A stretch of DNA of 25,206 nt from Acanthaster planci (Eukaryota > Echinodermata > Asteroidea > Valvatida > Acanthasteridae). Below, in pieces: positions 1 through 10,018 of the stretch. Numbering within the stretch: position 1 is the stretch's first letter; each line of letters begins with the position of its first letter. The position numbers were made by a program, and so were the translations under genes. The DNA lies in NCBI RefSeq assembly GCF_001949145.1, contig NW_019091368.1, positions 114,653-139,858 of the forward strand, given 5' to 3'. Below the pieces are notes generated by a model. The model worked only from the letters and a program-made list of their open reading frames with translations, was not told the origin of the DNA and did no database searches.

Positions 1-617
1 ATGATAAACCTCTGTGTGCTCTTTAGTTTTAAAAAGGTTTACTCTTTATGTCTGGTTTGTAAATTTCCAACTTTTTCCAAGTACGACAAAAAATGCTCTG
101 GTAAAAGGTTGATGAACAGTGCTGCTAAATGTACATGTACAGTGTACGTTAAACTTTTCTTGAGGGAGAGTGCCTATTACTTTTAAAAGAAGGTACTTAA
201 AAACACATTCTGATGCATTTTTTCTATTCTTTGCCATGGATGAGGAAGTCGATTTTATTTTCCAATGCAGGTTATCCCCACGTGCTTTAAAAACCTACAA
301 AACTCTTTTGTTGCCAAGTAGCACGCGTGGAGCTGGAGGCAATTTCGTTGCGCAGCGTTGGGTCATACATGTAATTCCTTGTAGTTTGACACAGTGTTTT
401 AAGTGCACATTCCGCATAGCCAGGGATATCCTGGATAAATAAGAATGCATCAAGCGTTACCAAGGTTACCAAAGGTAAAGCACTGAAAGACTTGGTCATC
501 AGTTTTGTGATTGTGGGGAAAATCTACATTGATTTTTCTCTTAACGTTTTTTTGTATTGTATTGTTTTTCCTTGGTAGTTTAACTGGGCCTTGGCATTCT
601 TTGCTCTTGGTCTTCAG
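1..617. other. Left-edge noncoding sequence, probably an intron
   Basis: I see no convincing coding exon here. The segment ends in a long pyrimidine-rich tract (about 540-614) followed by CAG at 615-617, a good 3' splice acceptor for the coding-like segment at 618-694. It is therefore most simply read as the end of the last intron of a plus-strand gene that enters from the left. It also holds a TGTACATGTACA palindrome at 130-141, a word that recurs through the window. Confidence 0.35.
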
Positions 618-694
618 TTTCCAACTGGGATTCTCTCGAAGATGTCTCAAAGAAATATGAATCTGGCAAGCTTAAGAATGACACTGAAAAATAA
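618..694 (+). CDS. Putative 3'-terminal coding exon of an unidentified gene
   Basis: Seen: a strong acceptor (pyrimidine tract, then CAG at 615-617) is followed by two bases that complete a codon and then 24 codons ending in TAA at 692-694. The peptide begins SNWDSLEDVSKKYES and ends KLKNDTEK. It is rich in charged residues and reads like a real C-terminus rather than chance translation. An AATAAA at 690-695 overlaps the stop codon and a second lies at 1256-1261. The upstream exons would be off the left edge. I do not recognise the protein. The exon is short, so chance cannot be excluded. If real, the gene converges on PRORP. Confidence 0.4.
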
Positions 695-695
695 A
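690..695 (+). promoter_or_regulatory. AATAAA overlapping the putative stop codon
   Basis: A polyadenylation hexamer embedded in the TAA stop of the putative terminal exon. Use of this site would leave almost no 3' UTR. The AATAAA at 1256-1261 is the more ordinary candidate. Confidence 0.25.
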
Positions 696-3197
696 TCTTT
701 GTATGCCAGATATTCATAAGTTACATTCGTGCTCACATTAAGTAAATAGCTGCCTCAACAGAAAGATGTGATTGGTCAGTCTTGGACAACAAGGTGACAC
801 TCTATGGTTGGGTTATACCTGTACATCGTCAAGGTAACCTGAATCGTTGACACTGATTGGTTGATCCTGTGAATACCACATGCGGCGTTACTCATGTTGC
901 AGAGTCTTGTTGCCTTCTGCCACAACCATGGCCCCAGGCTTAGGTGTGTTCCCATCAGGCTAAGATGCGACAGGGTTGTGCACATTCAACTGAAAACTGG
1001 CCATGTACACATTGCACTTCTTGCAAGTAACCTTCATAGTGCCATTAGTGGTGGCAGCACAAATGTTATATCCCACTACCCATGTGTGCTTTAAGAAATA
1101 CCAAGTGCTTACAAGTGCAAAGTAATGATGTGGGAGGGGGGGTGCTGGAAGACAGGACTTTTTGTAGTGCTTCTGTACACGTACCACTGTTGTACTCTTG
1201 GGCAGTGTTACATGTAGTTTCCAGATGCACCACAAATGTAAGGGTTAAATGTATGAATAAACATAAAATTGTGGGTGAGTGGACTTTACATAAACTCTGG
1301 GTTTTTTTTAACATTTCCCAGCAAAACCCATTTCCTGTCTAAACATATGGGAGGGTGTTTCATATCGCAGCTTTTGTTAAAGAGAACAAACTTTGATGTG
1401 CAATTTCTTAGAACAAAGCCCTCCCACTTTATTTGAACATTACATATTTTATAGTTTTAATCCTCAAAGTTATTAATTAATGCGTCAGTTGACATACCAA
1501 AGTATGTTTGCGGTGAAGACTTGATTGCTTAATGCAAGGATCATATCAGTAAAAAGCTGTTCACTTGATGTCGTCTTCAATAAGAACACAGTTCTGTACT
1601 TAAGGCCATATGCAGTGTTCCAATAACACATTCAAATAAGTAAATGCACATGTATATCAAAATATATTTTTTCCTTGCAAGTTTATTAGAATAAAATAAT
1701 ACGCACAGGATTTTTATTCGAAACATTATTCGCCACAATCAGTTTTGTTCAGTATTTTATGATCGTTATTTTATTTTGCTGCTAAGATAGGATTTACCTT
1801 TTTTGTGCACTTTCCCTTAGGATAGAAAGTTTATTTTTTCAAATAACTTGTACCTTGTATTATCCTTGTATTTATTGTTTCAACAAGTTTGCTTTGTTAT
1901 TTATAGGACTAAAGGTTTAGCCAATTGTAGTAATTCATTGGAGTACATTGAACAAATCATTCAAGCGATCATTTGTTAGAATACTGTTAGAGTGTTGCTC
2001 TCAAGTATTTGTTTTAATTTTTGTGCAGTAGCAAGCAGTATCAATGGACATCCAGTTTAAATTAGATGATTCGACACCTTTCACAAAAAGGATTAAAAAT
2101 AGAAAATAATATATGAATTTTTAAAACATCGCAGTTTTGAGTTTTTGTGTGAGTTTTTTTCTTGCCTTGGAGTACTTTCTACTGCATTTTGAAATATGTC
2201 AAACGACCCTTGCAATGAACTTCCAGGTACTGAAGAAGCTGGAAAGATTGGACCTTGATTAGAATTGTGATTGGCCATTAAAATCTGCCAAGGGGCATGA
2301 CCCAGATGTGTGACTCCACAAATTCTGAGTTCTAATTGCTTTTGTTTGGCTCAGTCAGAATTATGTGTGGTCAGAAATGTACCCTTCCCTGTCCATATCT
2401 AGTTCAATAAACTTTGGTGCAGATGTGAAGTCTTCAAAATACACCAATCATGCCACACAGAATTGGTTAACATGGATGCCACATCTTGGAAACAGCTTCG
2501 AGGAAGAAACTACCTTTGCAGTATATATTTTTCAGTCACTATACAGTTGCCAAAAAAAAAAACCACCTTGGGGCAAGTACCAGCCTTTCACTGACAGACT
2601 GATGTAAACCTGCCACTCTAATACTTGAAAGGATTCCCAGTTCTGTTTCAACCACTCACTGGCTTACTCCTAAGCTGCATTGCTCAGATGGTTTTTTGAC
2701 TTGATTTTCACCGGTCTTTGTCCTACTTTTGCATCCAAATATAGCCTGGATTCTTTCTGCCTTTGTAGTCTAGTATTCACTCTTGGAAAAAAGCCGAATG
2801 TTCTATGACTTTTTAGAATTACTGTTGGACTCGAGAAGTGGAGCTTTGCATAGTCTGTTGATCTTGTGGCTTGGCCCGTCCGTCATCAGCTGATCACCGT
2901 TTCCTTCCAATTCAAGGCAGTGGGAGACTGTCTTCCAAAGGGGAAGTAAAGTCTCAGATTTCGTCACTGCCGACAGGGTATTGTATTATCGCGATGTGTT
3001 CAGTGACTACAGGTATACCTAGCTGAATGGCAGAATGGCACATAACCAAAAAAGAACAACGGCTATCTGTTTATCACTAGTAACTCTTGGGTTCTTTCAT
3101 TCATTTTACCATCCCGCCACGGTCAAGCCAAACAGCACAGAATATGGCCTTTTGCAGAGTTTCTTCCGTTGTTCGTGAATATGTGGGCACTTTGGCC
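695..3197. other. Convergent 3' UTR / intergenic sequence
   Basis: No exon could be supported on either strand. The left part is the likely 3' UTR of the plus-strand gene ending at 694; the right part is the likely 3' UTR of PRORP, whose stop is at 3198. Minus-strand AATAAA hexamers occur at 1871-1876 and 1682-1687, which would give PRORP a 3' UTR of roughly 1.3-1.5 kb, but neither is proven. The stretch around 1440-1900 is very AT-rich. A coding-like plus-strand start at about 2198 runs only 20 codons and was not called. Confidence 0.5.
1256..1261 (+). promoter_or_regulatory. Candidate polyadenylation signal, plus strand
   Basis: AATAAA followed within about 15-25 bases by a GT-rich stretch (GTGGGTGAGTGG), the usual arrangement of hexamer plus downstream element. 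It would give the gene ending at 694 a 3' UTR of about 0.6 kb. No transcript evidence is available from sequence alone. Confidence 0.35.
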
Positions 3198-6100
3198 TCA
3201 TTTGACTCTCCTGGCACACAGCCAATCCAGTGGTACTTGGTAGGAGTATCGTGGGAGGCCGTCGTCGCAAGGGATGTGCCAGCCTGTGTCACTGCACTGG
3301 GCCACGGTGTCATATGCAATCCTGTCCTGGGGAAAGGGAAAGTCACGTCTTATTGATGAGTCTGAGAGTTGGAGTACATATCCACATTCAATGGGAGACT
3401 TTGAGATGTTTGGTGGCAGTAAACATGAACTGGTTCTTTTTACCGTTTCTGAGTGCGCATTTATTGTTCTGAGCACACATGCATACATAGTTCTGAGCGT
3501 GCACAATACTGTGGGAAGAATATGTCTGCTGCCACCAGCGTTTCAAAGTCTCCTATTTGTTACAGGAAAACCACGAAGAGTTCCTATCTGGGCACTTCAC
3601 AAGAAGTTAATGTTTGAATAAGACAATACCAGGCCACGATTGGAGGTGTTCACAAATGTGGGTGGGTTGGAGATAGCAGCAAAATCGTTCAATCTCTGCA
3701 CATATAAGTCAATCTCTGCACAATCAGTCAACCTCTGCACAATCGGTCAATCTCTGCACAATCGGTCAATCTCTGCACAATTAATGGATTTTGCAGCAGG
3801 ATTTGCCAATCCTTTGCCATAACCGAATTGCTGTTTCTAATTCCTGGATGTGGTAAAGTATTTCCAGGATTTCCTGCAGGATTGATCGATCATGCCGAAC
3901 TTACCAACCTACTGTGGAAAAACTTCCATTTTTCTACTTTTTACAAAAACAACTTCTTTTAGGGAGCATAGGCACTCACTTTGAAAACAGCTTTTCTCCC
4001 CTCGATGCCCAGCGGGTATATCTGGTGTCCTCTCTGCCATTTGACAAATGATATGTGGGTGGGTTGATCGAGTAACGCCTTGTGATCTCGCAGCATGTCA
4101 CGTGACACATAGCAGGCCTTGGGGCCACTGTGCAGGGTTGCATACAACATGAATGGATCGTCTTCAGAACTGGAGAAAGAGCAGAACCTTTGATTGCTCA
4201 CCGATGGCAAATGAAATTGCAACACTTGCTACTCCCTGGGCCAATTTCATAGAGCTGCTTAAGCACAAAATTTTGTCAAGCGTGAAAAACCTTGCTTGAC
4301 AAATCAGGCTACCAGCCAAAACTCCATGTGATGCATATTGTTTTGGAATAAAATTCACCTGTCTTTTGGTTAGCATGCCAATCACACAGATTTTGAGCTG
4401 GTAACCTTTGTTTTTTAAGCAAGGTTTTTTTGTGCTTCAGCAAATTTTGTGCTTAAGCAGCTCTATGATATTGGCCCAAGCTTGGTTTTACCTAATGACA
4501 CTGTAGGAATACGGCCCACCCAATTGCAATCACTAATGTAAATGAAATGCTTCATGTCTCTTTGTTTATCTCCCTACAACTCATTGTGAGATACCAGACA
4601 GTTACAGTCTTGGTGTGTTTTCATTGATTAATTGAAAAAAATTATCGGAAAATGCTAAATAAAATTATTTCGAATGTTTTGTTTGAAACAGTTGAAATTT
4701 AAACGATCGGAAGTGATATGCGGGAACAATCAAAAGAAATTTTACTTAATTAGTTCATTCAATTAAAATATGTGAAGAAGTTACGAATCTAAATCTGTTT
4801 ATCTAAATAAATCTAAATGTGACTCTGCATGGGCAAAATCATCAATCATTAATCAAGTGATGAGCTACTAAAATGAACTTTAACAAAGGCATTCCTTTTA
4901 ACAAATTCTGTACAATCAATTTTCATCGTCATTTTATTGTGGACTGACTCATTACCAAACTTGTCACATGACTGAAAAAAATCTCTGCATGGTGATGCTG
5001 CTATTACCATTCCTCATACATATTCATGAGAGAGCTGGATTCTCAATGGTCCATTCATCATCATTATCATGTACCAGTCCCCGTTTTTGCTGCTTACCAA
5101 ATACAAACAAGGATCGGCACACAAATTGAATACATACATAAACTATTCCCCAACAAATCAAGGCAACAATTTGCTATGCCATCACACACAAGCAGTGACA
5201 CTGCTATTACCATACCTCATACATATTCATGAGAGAGCTGTGCATGAGGAGATGGCAGCACCATGAGCCGCAATTTGGGGGGTATGATAAAACAAACCAT
5301 TAGTTTCTTTCAATTCAAATGCTTGCTCCGATCAAAGTTGAAAATTGACCAACGAAATATACAAAAACTCAGGCCCCCCCCCAATTTCCATCCAGACATC
5401 AGAGCTCCTTACATATTTTCGGTGAAGAAGCAGTCGGCAAGATCCCGTATGACATCCATGTGATGCCTGGTCCACGCTCGGCTGTACTGCAGCATGTGCT
5501 GTCGTCCCAAGACCAGACACTTGAGGCCGCACTCTTGGGCCAGATACACCACAAACTGTCTCAGCTGCATATCGACAGAACAGAAGCATAAGCAGAAATA
5601 TTGATGAGTTTCTATAGGGGACATTTTAAGCTAAGCTTATGTCAATCTCCAACAAAACCATCGGAGTGGCGGCAGAACATCTCTAAAAGTAGAGGCGTTA
5701 CATACATGTACATGTAACACATCACACAACGCCAGATGAAATTCCTGTTATCTGATTGGTGGATCCTCATTTGTGTCATGAATGACTGGGTATATTCAAC
5801 AACTGGCCACTGAATATACCCTGCTGGACATACCACTATATACTACAAACATGTATAAGCAATAGGCACAATTACAGCTCTTCACACAAACATACAAAAT
5901 TTTGGGCAACACCAATAAACATGGAACGTCATTCTATCTCCACTCAGTTGGAGAACCCTCTCAATTCATGAGTGATAGCGATAAATAGAGCTGAACAAAT
6001 CAAGCAAGCTGTTAAAAGAGCAAATTGTAACGAGTATGTTGATTAGCATGAATTGAATTGGACCATGAAAACTTTATACCGCGGATTTTATGTTGAACTG

Positions 6101-9100
6101 ACAAAGAAAACTGTGACTGGTCTAAAAAGTTTTCAAAGGACATATTCTGAATTCAGGAGTTGCATAAAACATACAGTGTACTGAAAGTATTCATGCACTG
6201 GAAAAAATAATTACATTTGACGGCAGATTTGTTCTATTCCATTTGGCCGTGGTTCATGGAATAGAACATTCATGTGTTACTCCATGAAAGTTAGTGCACT
6301 CATGAATATTCATCTTTGTGTACTGTACATCTAGGTAGTGAGGATGCAAATCTGTATGATTTTTCACAAAGCAGAGGTAAATGCCTACTTGTCCAGTTGT
6401 CAGCGCTGTCGTCAAGACCATCACAAGACTACTGGTAGATATAAGGCCAGAAAAAAGGCTACTCACAAGTAACAGGATGAACATTAGCAAAGGAATATTG
6501 TTTGTTTGTAGTTCATTTGAATACATGTACATTGTAGCTTGGGGCTCCAATTCAGACTGGAGGTCTTGTGTTGATGCCGTGATGGTTGGTTTCGTGCGTC
6601 TTAGGCAGTCTTAACGGGTCTTAACAACAAAACTGCTCTTCGCTTTTGCCGGCGGCATCAAGTACAAACAGCCTGCTAACCTTGCTAAAACACTCTCAGT
6701 CCCGATCTCAAACTTTCTATGCTTGTGACTTTCCAAAAAAAAAAGGTGTACATCAAATGTCCCAGTTGCTACATACCAATTTTGACGGCAGTGTGTTCTT
6801 CCGTATGTGGGCAAGATTGAGCCCATCAATGATGATATCATACGGAGCCCCCTCATCCACGAATTCCATAAAGGCTTCAAACTCATCCGGGCGGGTCTTC
6901 TGGAAGATGTCTCCTCCCTTAATTACCTATCAGTGAGACACGGACAAGTCTTTCATTACAAATCTGCATACAATGTACATGTACCGTAAAGTCAATTTGC
7001 CACTTACTCTTATGACCAAGGATAATATAACTGGAACAGTGAATAACTCTGACAACAAAGTCTGCAAGGGATATTATAAAATGGTTGAAAGTTTCAGGGA
7101 GACAACCGAAATATGTTCAAGAACAGAAAATTACAGGAAGGACCAGGCATCAAATTCAAATTTCATTTACTGACATATTTCATGTACCTTTGATAACGGC
7201 AAGGGTTAAAATGTTAATGCACAATCAGCGGACTATTCAATCTGGGGACATCTGTACTGAGAACATAAGACGGGCGATGAATATCTCCCTGTGGTACCTT
7301 CTCTGTGATTTGATGTTGAAGGTTCAGGAATTCCTCCTCGCCGATGTCTAGCGACTCCAGCCTGGAGCCGCAGCATTTACACTTCCCACCTATAGTTACC
7401 CTGGTCATTGATGCCTTCCACACTTCTCCTTGCCTCCTAGAACAGATATTGGTTACATATGACAAAAAATATTACTCTTGGAAATGTTTCTAAAATGGCT
7501 AGAGCAAATCAAGAAAAGGTTTGCTGAAACTATGCTCTTTGAAGGGCAACAAATGTTACAATCTAAGTTATCTGATCAGCTGTTCTTTAACCCTAACCGC
7601 CTAGGTCCTTTTGGCTAGGATATCATCCTCAATCCTTCAAAATCCTCTGGCAATTCCTCTCATTATGTTGAGGCAGTGTGACTGGTATCCTGGAGCAGTG
7701 TGGAGGATTTCAAAAATTCACATATAATTATAAGGGCATTAATTTATGCACGGATGAACATAACACTGGGGCTAACCCACAACCTTGAGACAGTGCATCC
7801 TTTACAATCAGCAATGCAATTTTGCCATGCAGCCTAAATCCTCCCAAATCCTCCAAAACCGCCCAGAGGATTTTGAAGGACTGAGGATGGTTAGGGATAG
7901 CCCAACAGTCCCAAATCCTCCGATTTCAAAATTCAATATGATTATACATACTAGTATACCCAAGGAGTTAGGTTTAATGGAGAGCATTTCATGTGTTCCC
8001 TGCCTTTAACGCTATTAATAGCATGCTATTAATAGCACCACTGAAAATTGAATTCAGAATAAAAGATTCAACTTATAATCTTCTTAAGTTTCAGCTCACT
8101 GTTCATGCAATCCTTTGGTTATTAATCACAAAATTTGATGCCAAAACATATTTAAACACAGGCAGTATCTCAACTAGCAATAAAAGCATTTTACACTGGT
8201 GAGAAGAAAAATTCCCAGCTGGTGGGATTCGAACCCATGACCTCCTGCTCACTAATTCAGACTTGTTAACCATCCAACCACCAAGCCTGACACTGTCAGC
8301 CAGCCAAACTCTTAAGACAGCAAAGAGGTTACAATGACTATAAAATTACTTGCACACATCAATGCAGGCCAAAATCTGTATCTCTCTGACACAAAGTGCA
8401 GTCATCATCAGTCACATACGAAACAGTGGTACACTGGCAACTACCGGAATGAGATGTACTGATAATGTACAATCTGAGTTTTGGTGAGGCCTACACGTAC
8501 ATTGTAATTATGCCATTTAAACGCTCCAAATATTTACCACCTAGCTATTGTCTTGTCATTAACCTACTGTAGTTGTACCATTGAACATTCTGAAGCCTTT
8601 CAACTAAGCCCATGGGGACGGGGGATGCTGTGGGTGCTGAAGCACCCCTAACTTTTTTGGACCAGGGTGCTGGTGTACAAAATATCAACCCAAACTTTGA
8701 CCATATTAAGTCACAAACATAATCAAACTCACTACTGTCAGAGATCCACCGAAAAACCCTAGACATTTATGATTTTACAACCTCAGCACCCCCTAAGAAA
8801 AATTTGTTCCCATGGGCACGCTTTCAACAATATCTTTAGTGCTAGTTTTCTCAGGAAAAAAGGAAACAGTCTTACCTATGAAACCAGTGTTTTAACTCAT
8901 TACCCACAGCCACAGATGGGTAGAGTCTCTTAGAAGAAAAATACCTCAGCAGCTCACTGACCAGCTTGGTACTTCGATCACAGAAGGCAACATCCTCAGT
9001 CTCGCAGTGGAAGGTTTGCAGCAGCTTAAGACAAGTCTGCTCAGAGGGACAGTTGCCACGACTGTACAGGTCTTGGAGAAGCTCTTCAACCAGGTTGTAC

Positions 9101-9984
9101 TCCCCCTGATCGCAAGCAGTGCAGATGATGAGCTGGTAATTGCGGGCAGACGGTGCCCCGACCTGCTTCAAGTCCTCCAGGAATCTCAGGCTCTCCCGCC
9201 ACCGGTCAGTCTGGGAGAAACCGGCAATGAGATTGGTCAGCACCCCGTCGTCCAACACCGGATGGTTGGCGGTGAACCAATTATAAACCGAAAACAGTTC
9301 CTCCTGGTGGCCCTCACAGACACAGAGATACAGATAGGAACTCATCAGAGGGTACGTCAGGGGTACCTCCTCTCGACGGATGAAGTCCATGAGGGAGCGC
9401 CCTTTCTGAAAGAACGATTTATTGCAGAGGCGGGCCATCGTGCGTGACTCGAACAGTGTCTGGGACTGGTGCGGTAGGGCCTTCTGATTCCACTCTTCCT
9501 TCAGCAACTTCCACTGCTCTGCTGACAAGCACTCATCTGTTTCTTCAAGATCCTCTAATGGTGAAGCGGCACCTTCCCTGGATTTTTCACCCATTGTACC
9601 ATCTAGATTGTTATTCTCTGCTGCCACATTGACTCTTCTGCCCTCCTTCTCCTGAGAGTGGTCCAGTAATGCAGCACTGGATGTTGACAAGTTCCTTGAA
9701 TTTGAGTGGCCAACATTAGGTTCAAGTTGTTTGCAAGTCCAGAAGGAATTGATAATTTGGGGTGGTAACACTGGTCCCCTCATAGACATGCGACTGCCTG
9801 AAGAATCTGTCACAGCACCAGTACTGACAGCAGGTTGAATGGCTGGAGATTTTGGGAGCTCTGCAGGAGTCCAGATTTGCCTGGATTTTGTAGGACCAAT
9901 CCTCGACTGGAAACATCTCTTCCAGCAGAAAAAATGATATCTAAGGAGCCAGGTGGTTGACATTCTGTTGCTTAGGACATTCAT
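3198..9984 (-). CDS. PRORP: Mitochondrial RNase P catalytic subunit PRORP (MRPP3), six coding exons
   Basis: Protein-only RNase P nuclease. With TRMT10C and HSD17B10 it removes 5' leaders from mitochondrial pre-tRNAs in the matrix. Exons (minus): 9984-8876, 7436-7298, 6926-6777, 5564-5413, 4169-3980, 3326-3198. All junctions are GT-AG and the phases join to give 622 aa (human, from memory, 583). Residues 1-41 have no Asp/Glu and seven Arg/Lys, fitting a mitochondrial presequence. About 176-356 is the helical PPR region (YLYLCVC, RWRESLRFLEDLK). The split zinc site is Cys389 and Cys392 (CKCC) with His597 (GWHIP) and Cys617 (WLC). The NYN metallonuclease domain keeps all four acidic residues: Asp450 (IIDGLNLAH), Asp520 and Asp521 (SEDDPF), Asp541 (SRD). 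It therefore looks catalytically competent. The first Met is inferred: an ATG at 10041 lies upstream of a TTTTGTTTTCAG acceptor and is probably intronic. Confidence 0.97.
3687..3783. repeat. 19-bp tandem repeat array (about 5 copies)
   Basis: Five head-to-tail units with consensus GTCAATCTCTGCACAATCG. The first is 21 bases and ends in CATATAA; the next four are 19 bases (starting at 3708, 3727, 3746 and 3765) and differ at one to three positions. The array lies in the last intron of PRORP (3327-3979). It looks like an ordinary minisatellite that may vary in copy number between individuals. Confidence 0.9.
4237..4478. mobile_element. Inverted-repeat (MITE-like) element in PRORP intron 4
   Basis: The left end TGGGCCAATTTCATAGAGCT and the reverse complement of the right end (TGGGCCAATATCATAGAGCT) continue as matching arms through CTGCTTAAGCACAAAATTT and more loosely through AACCTTGCTT, about 60 bases each. 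The centre shows no coding capacity. This is the form of a nonautonomous DNA transposon of about 242 bp. I see no clear target-site duplication, so the superfamily is not assigned. Similar AAGCTGCTTAAGC-containing repeats are, to my memory, abundant in echinoderm genomes. Confidence 0.75.
4998..5240. repeat. Pair of 40-bp direct repeats 203 bp apart
   Basis: Positions 4998-5037 and 5201-5240 carry the same 40 bases with one difference. Both start CTGCTATTACCAT and end ATTCATGAGAGAGCTG. The 163 bases between them are unrelated and noncoding. The pair lies in PRORP intron 4 and could mark a local duplication, or the ends of a degenerate insertion. Confidence 0.8.
6230..6268. repeat. Perfect 13-bp stem, 13-nt loop inverted repeat
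   Basis: TGTTCTATTCCAT at 6230-6242 pairs exactly with ATGGAATAGAACA at 6256-6268. It lies in PRORP intron 3. No function is evident. Confidence 0.6.
6551..6628 (+). repeat. Dispersed repeat, copy A
   Basis: Begins TTCAGACTGGAGGTCT and contains AGTCTTAACGGGTCT. A second copy in the same orientation starts at 16159 with TTCAGACTGGAAGTCT and has the same internal block. Identity between the two blocks is loose, with small length differences. This copy is in PRORP intron 3. Family unknown. Confidence 0.5.
7624..7889. repeat. Inverted repeat with 27-bp arms, possible decayed fold-back element
   Basis: The arm at 7624-7650 (CATCCTCAATCCTTCAAAAT...) is matched in reverse complement by 7863-7889, with about one mismatch. 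Around the right arm the word AATCCTCC occurs several more times. The interior is noncoding. It lies in PRORP intron 1. Confidence 0.55.
8011..8036. repeat. Perfect 26-bp palindrome
   Basis: GCTATTAATAGC, then AT, then GCTATTAATAGC. Each 12-base half is itself a palindrome, so the 26 bases read the same on both strands and also form a direct repeat. It is in PRORP intron 1. It could arise by local duplication; no known binding site is claimed. Confidence 0.85.
8205..8295 (-). mobile_element. tRNA-derived SINE, copy 1
   Basis: Read on the minus strand, GCTTGGTGGTTGGATGGTTAA resembles a tRNA box A region, and GGTTCGAATCC (8225-8235 on the plus strand) is an exact box B. The spacing suits an internal RNA polymerase III promoter. 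The sequence does not fold into a sound tRNA and has no clear anticodon arm. A related copy, sharing GCTTGGTGGTTGGAT, lies at about 20240-20335. It is in PRORP intron 1, in the same sense as the gene. Confidence 0.7.
8608..8817. mobile_element. Possible inverted-repeat element with GCCCATGGG ends
   Basis: The left end GCCCATGGGGAC and the reverse complement of the right end GCCCATGGGAAC agree at 11 of 12 positions. Just inside, GGTGCTGAAGCACCCCTAA near the left end is echoed by AGCACCCCCTAAG near the right. The arms are not a long clean match and no target duplication is visible, so this is a tentative call of a decayed nonautonomous transposon. It lies in PRORP intron 1, close to the exon 1 donor. 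Confidence 0.4.
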
Positions 9985-10018
9985 AACGGCCGATGATTTA
10001 CGATGACTTATAATTGAG
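9985..10018 (-). other. PRORP: PRORP 5' UTR portion of the first coding exon
   Basis: On the minus strand a pyrimidine-rich run ending TTTTGTTTTCAG precedes position 10018. The acceptor implies an upstream noncoding exon and makes the ATG at 10041 intronic. The reading frame stays open across these 34 bases, so the frame relies on the ATG at 9984. Confidence 0.6.

Noticed and set aside
2198-2260. 20-codon plus-strand frame beginning MSNDPCNELPGTEE
   Set aside because: Short and alone in probable 3' UTR sequence of PRORP; no support beyond codon appearance.
3687-3783. Possible CRISPR-like array
   Set aside because: Repeats are directly abutting with no spacers, inside an intron of an animal gene; it is a minisatellite.
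6254-6550. 98-codon minus-strand frame with a hydrophobic stretch resembling a membrane protein
   Set aside because: It sits wholly inside PRORP intron 3, has no splice or promoter support, and the hydrophobicity follows from T-rich intron sequence.
8221-8287. Possible tRNA gene on the minus strand
   Set aside because: Box B is exact, but the rest does not make a cloverleaf and a related copy occurs elsewhere, so a SINE is the better call.
9007-9447. 146-codon plus-strand open frame
   Set aside because: It is the antisense of PRORP exon 1, whose minus-strand reading matches the family; no sign of independent coding.
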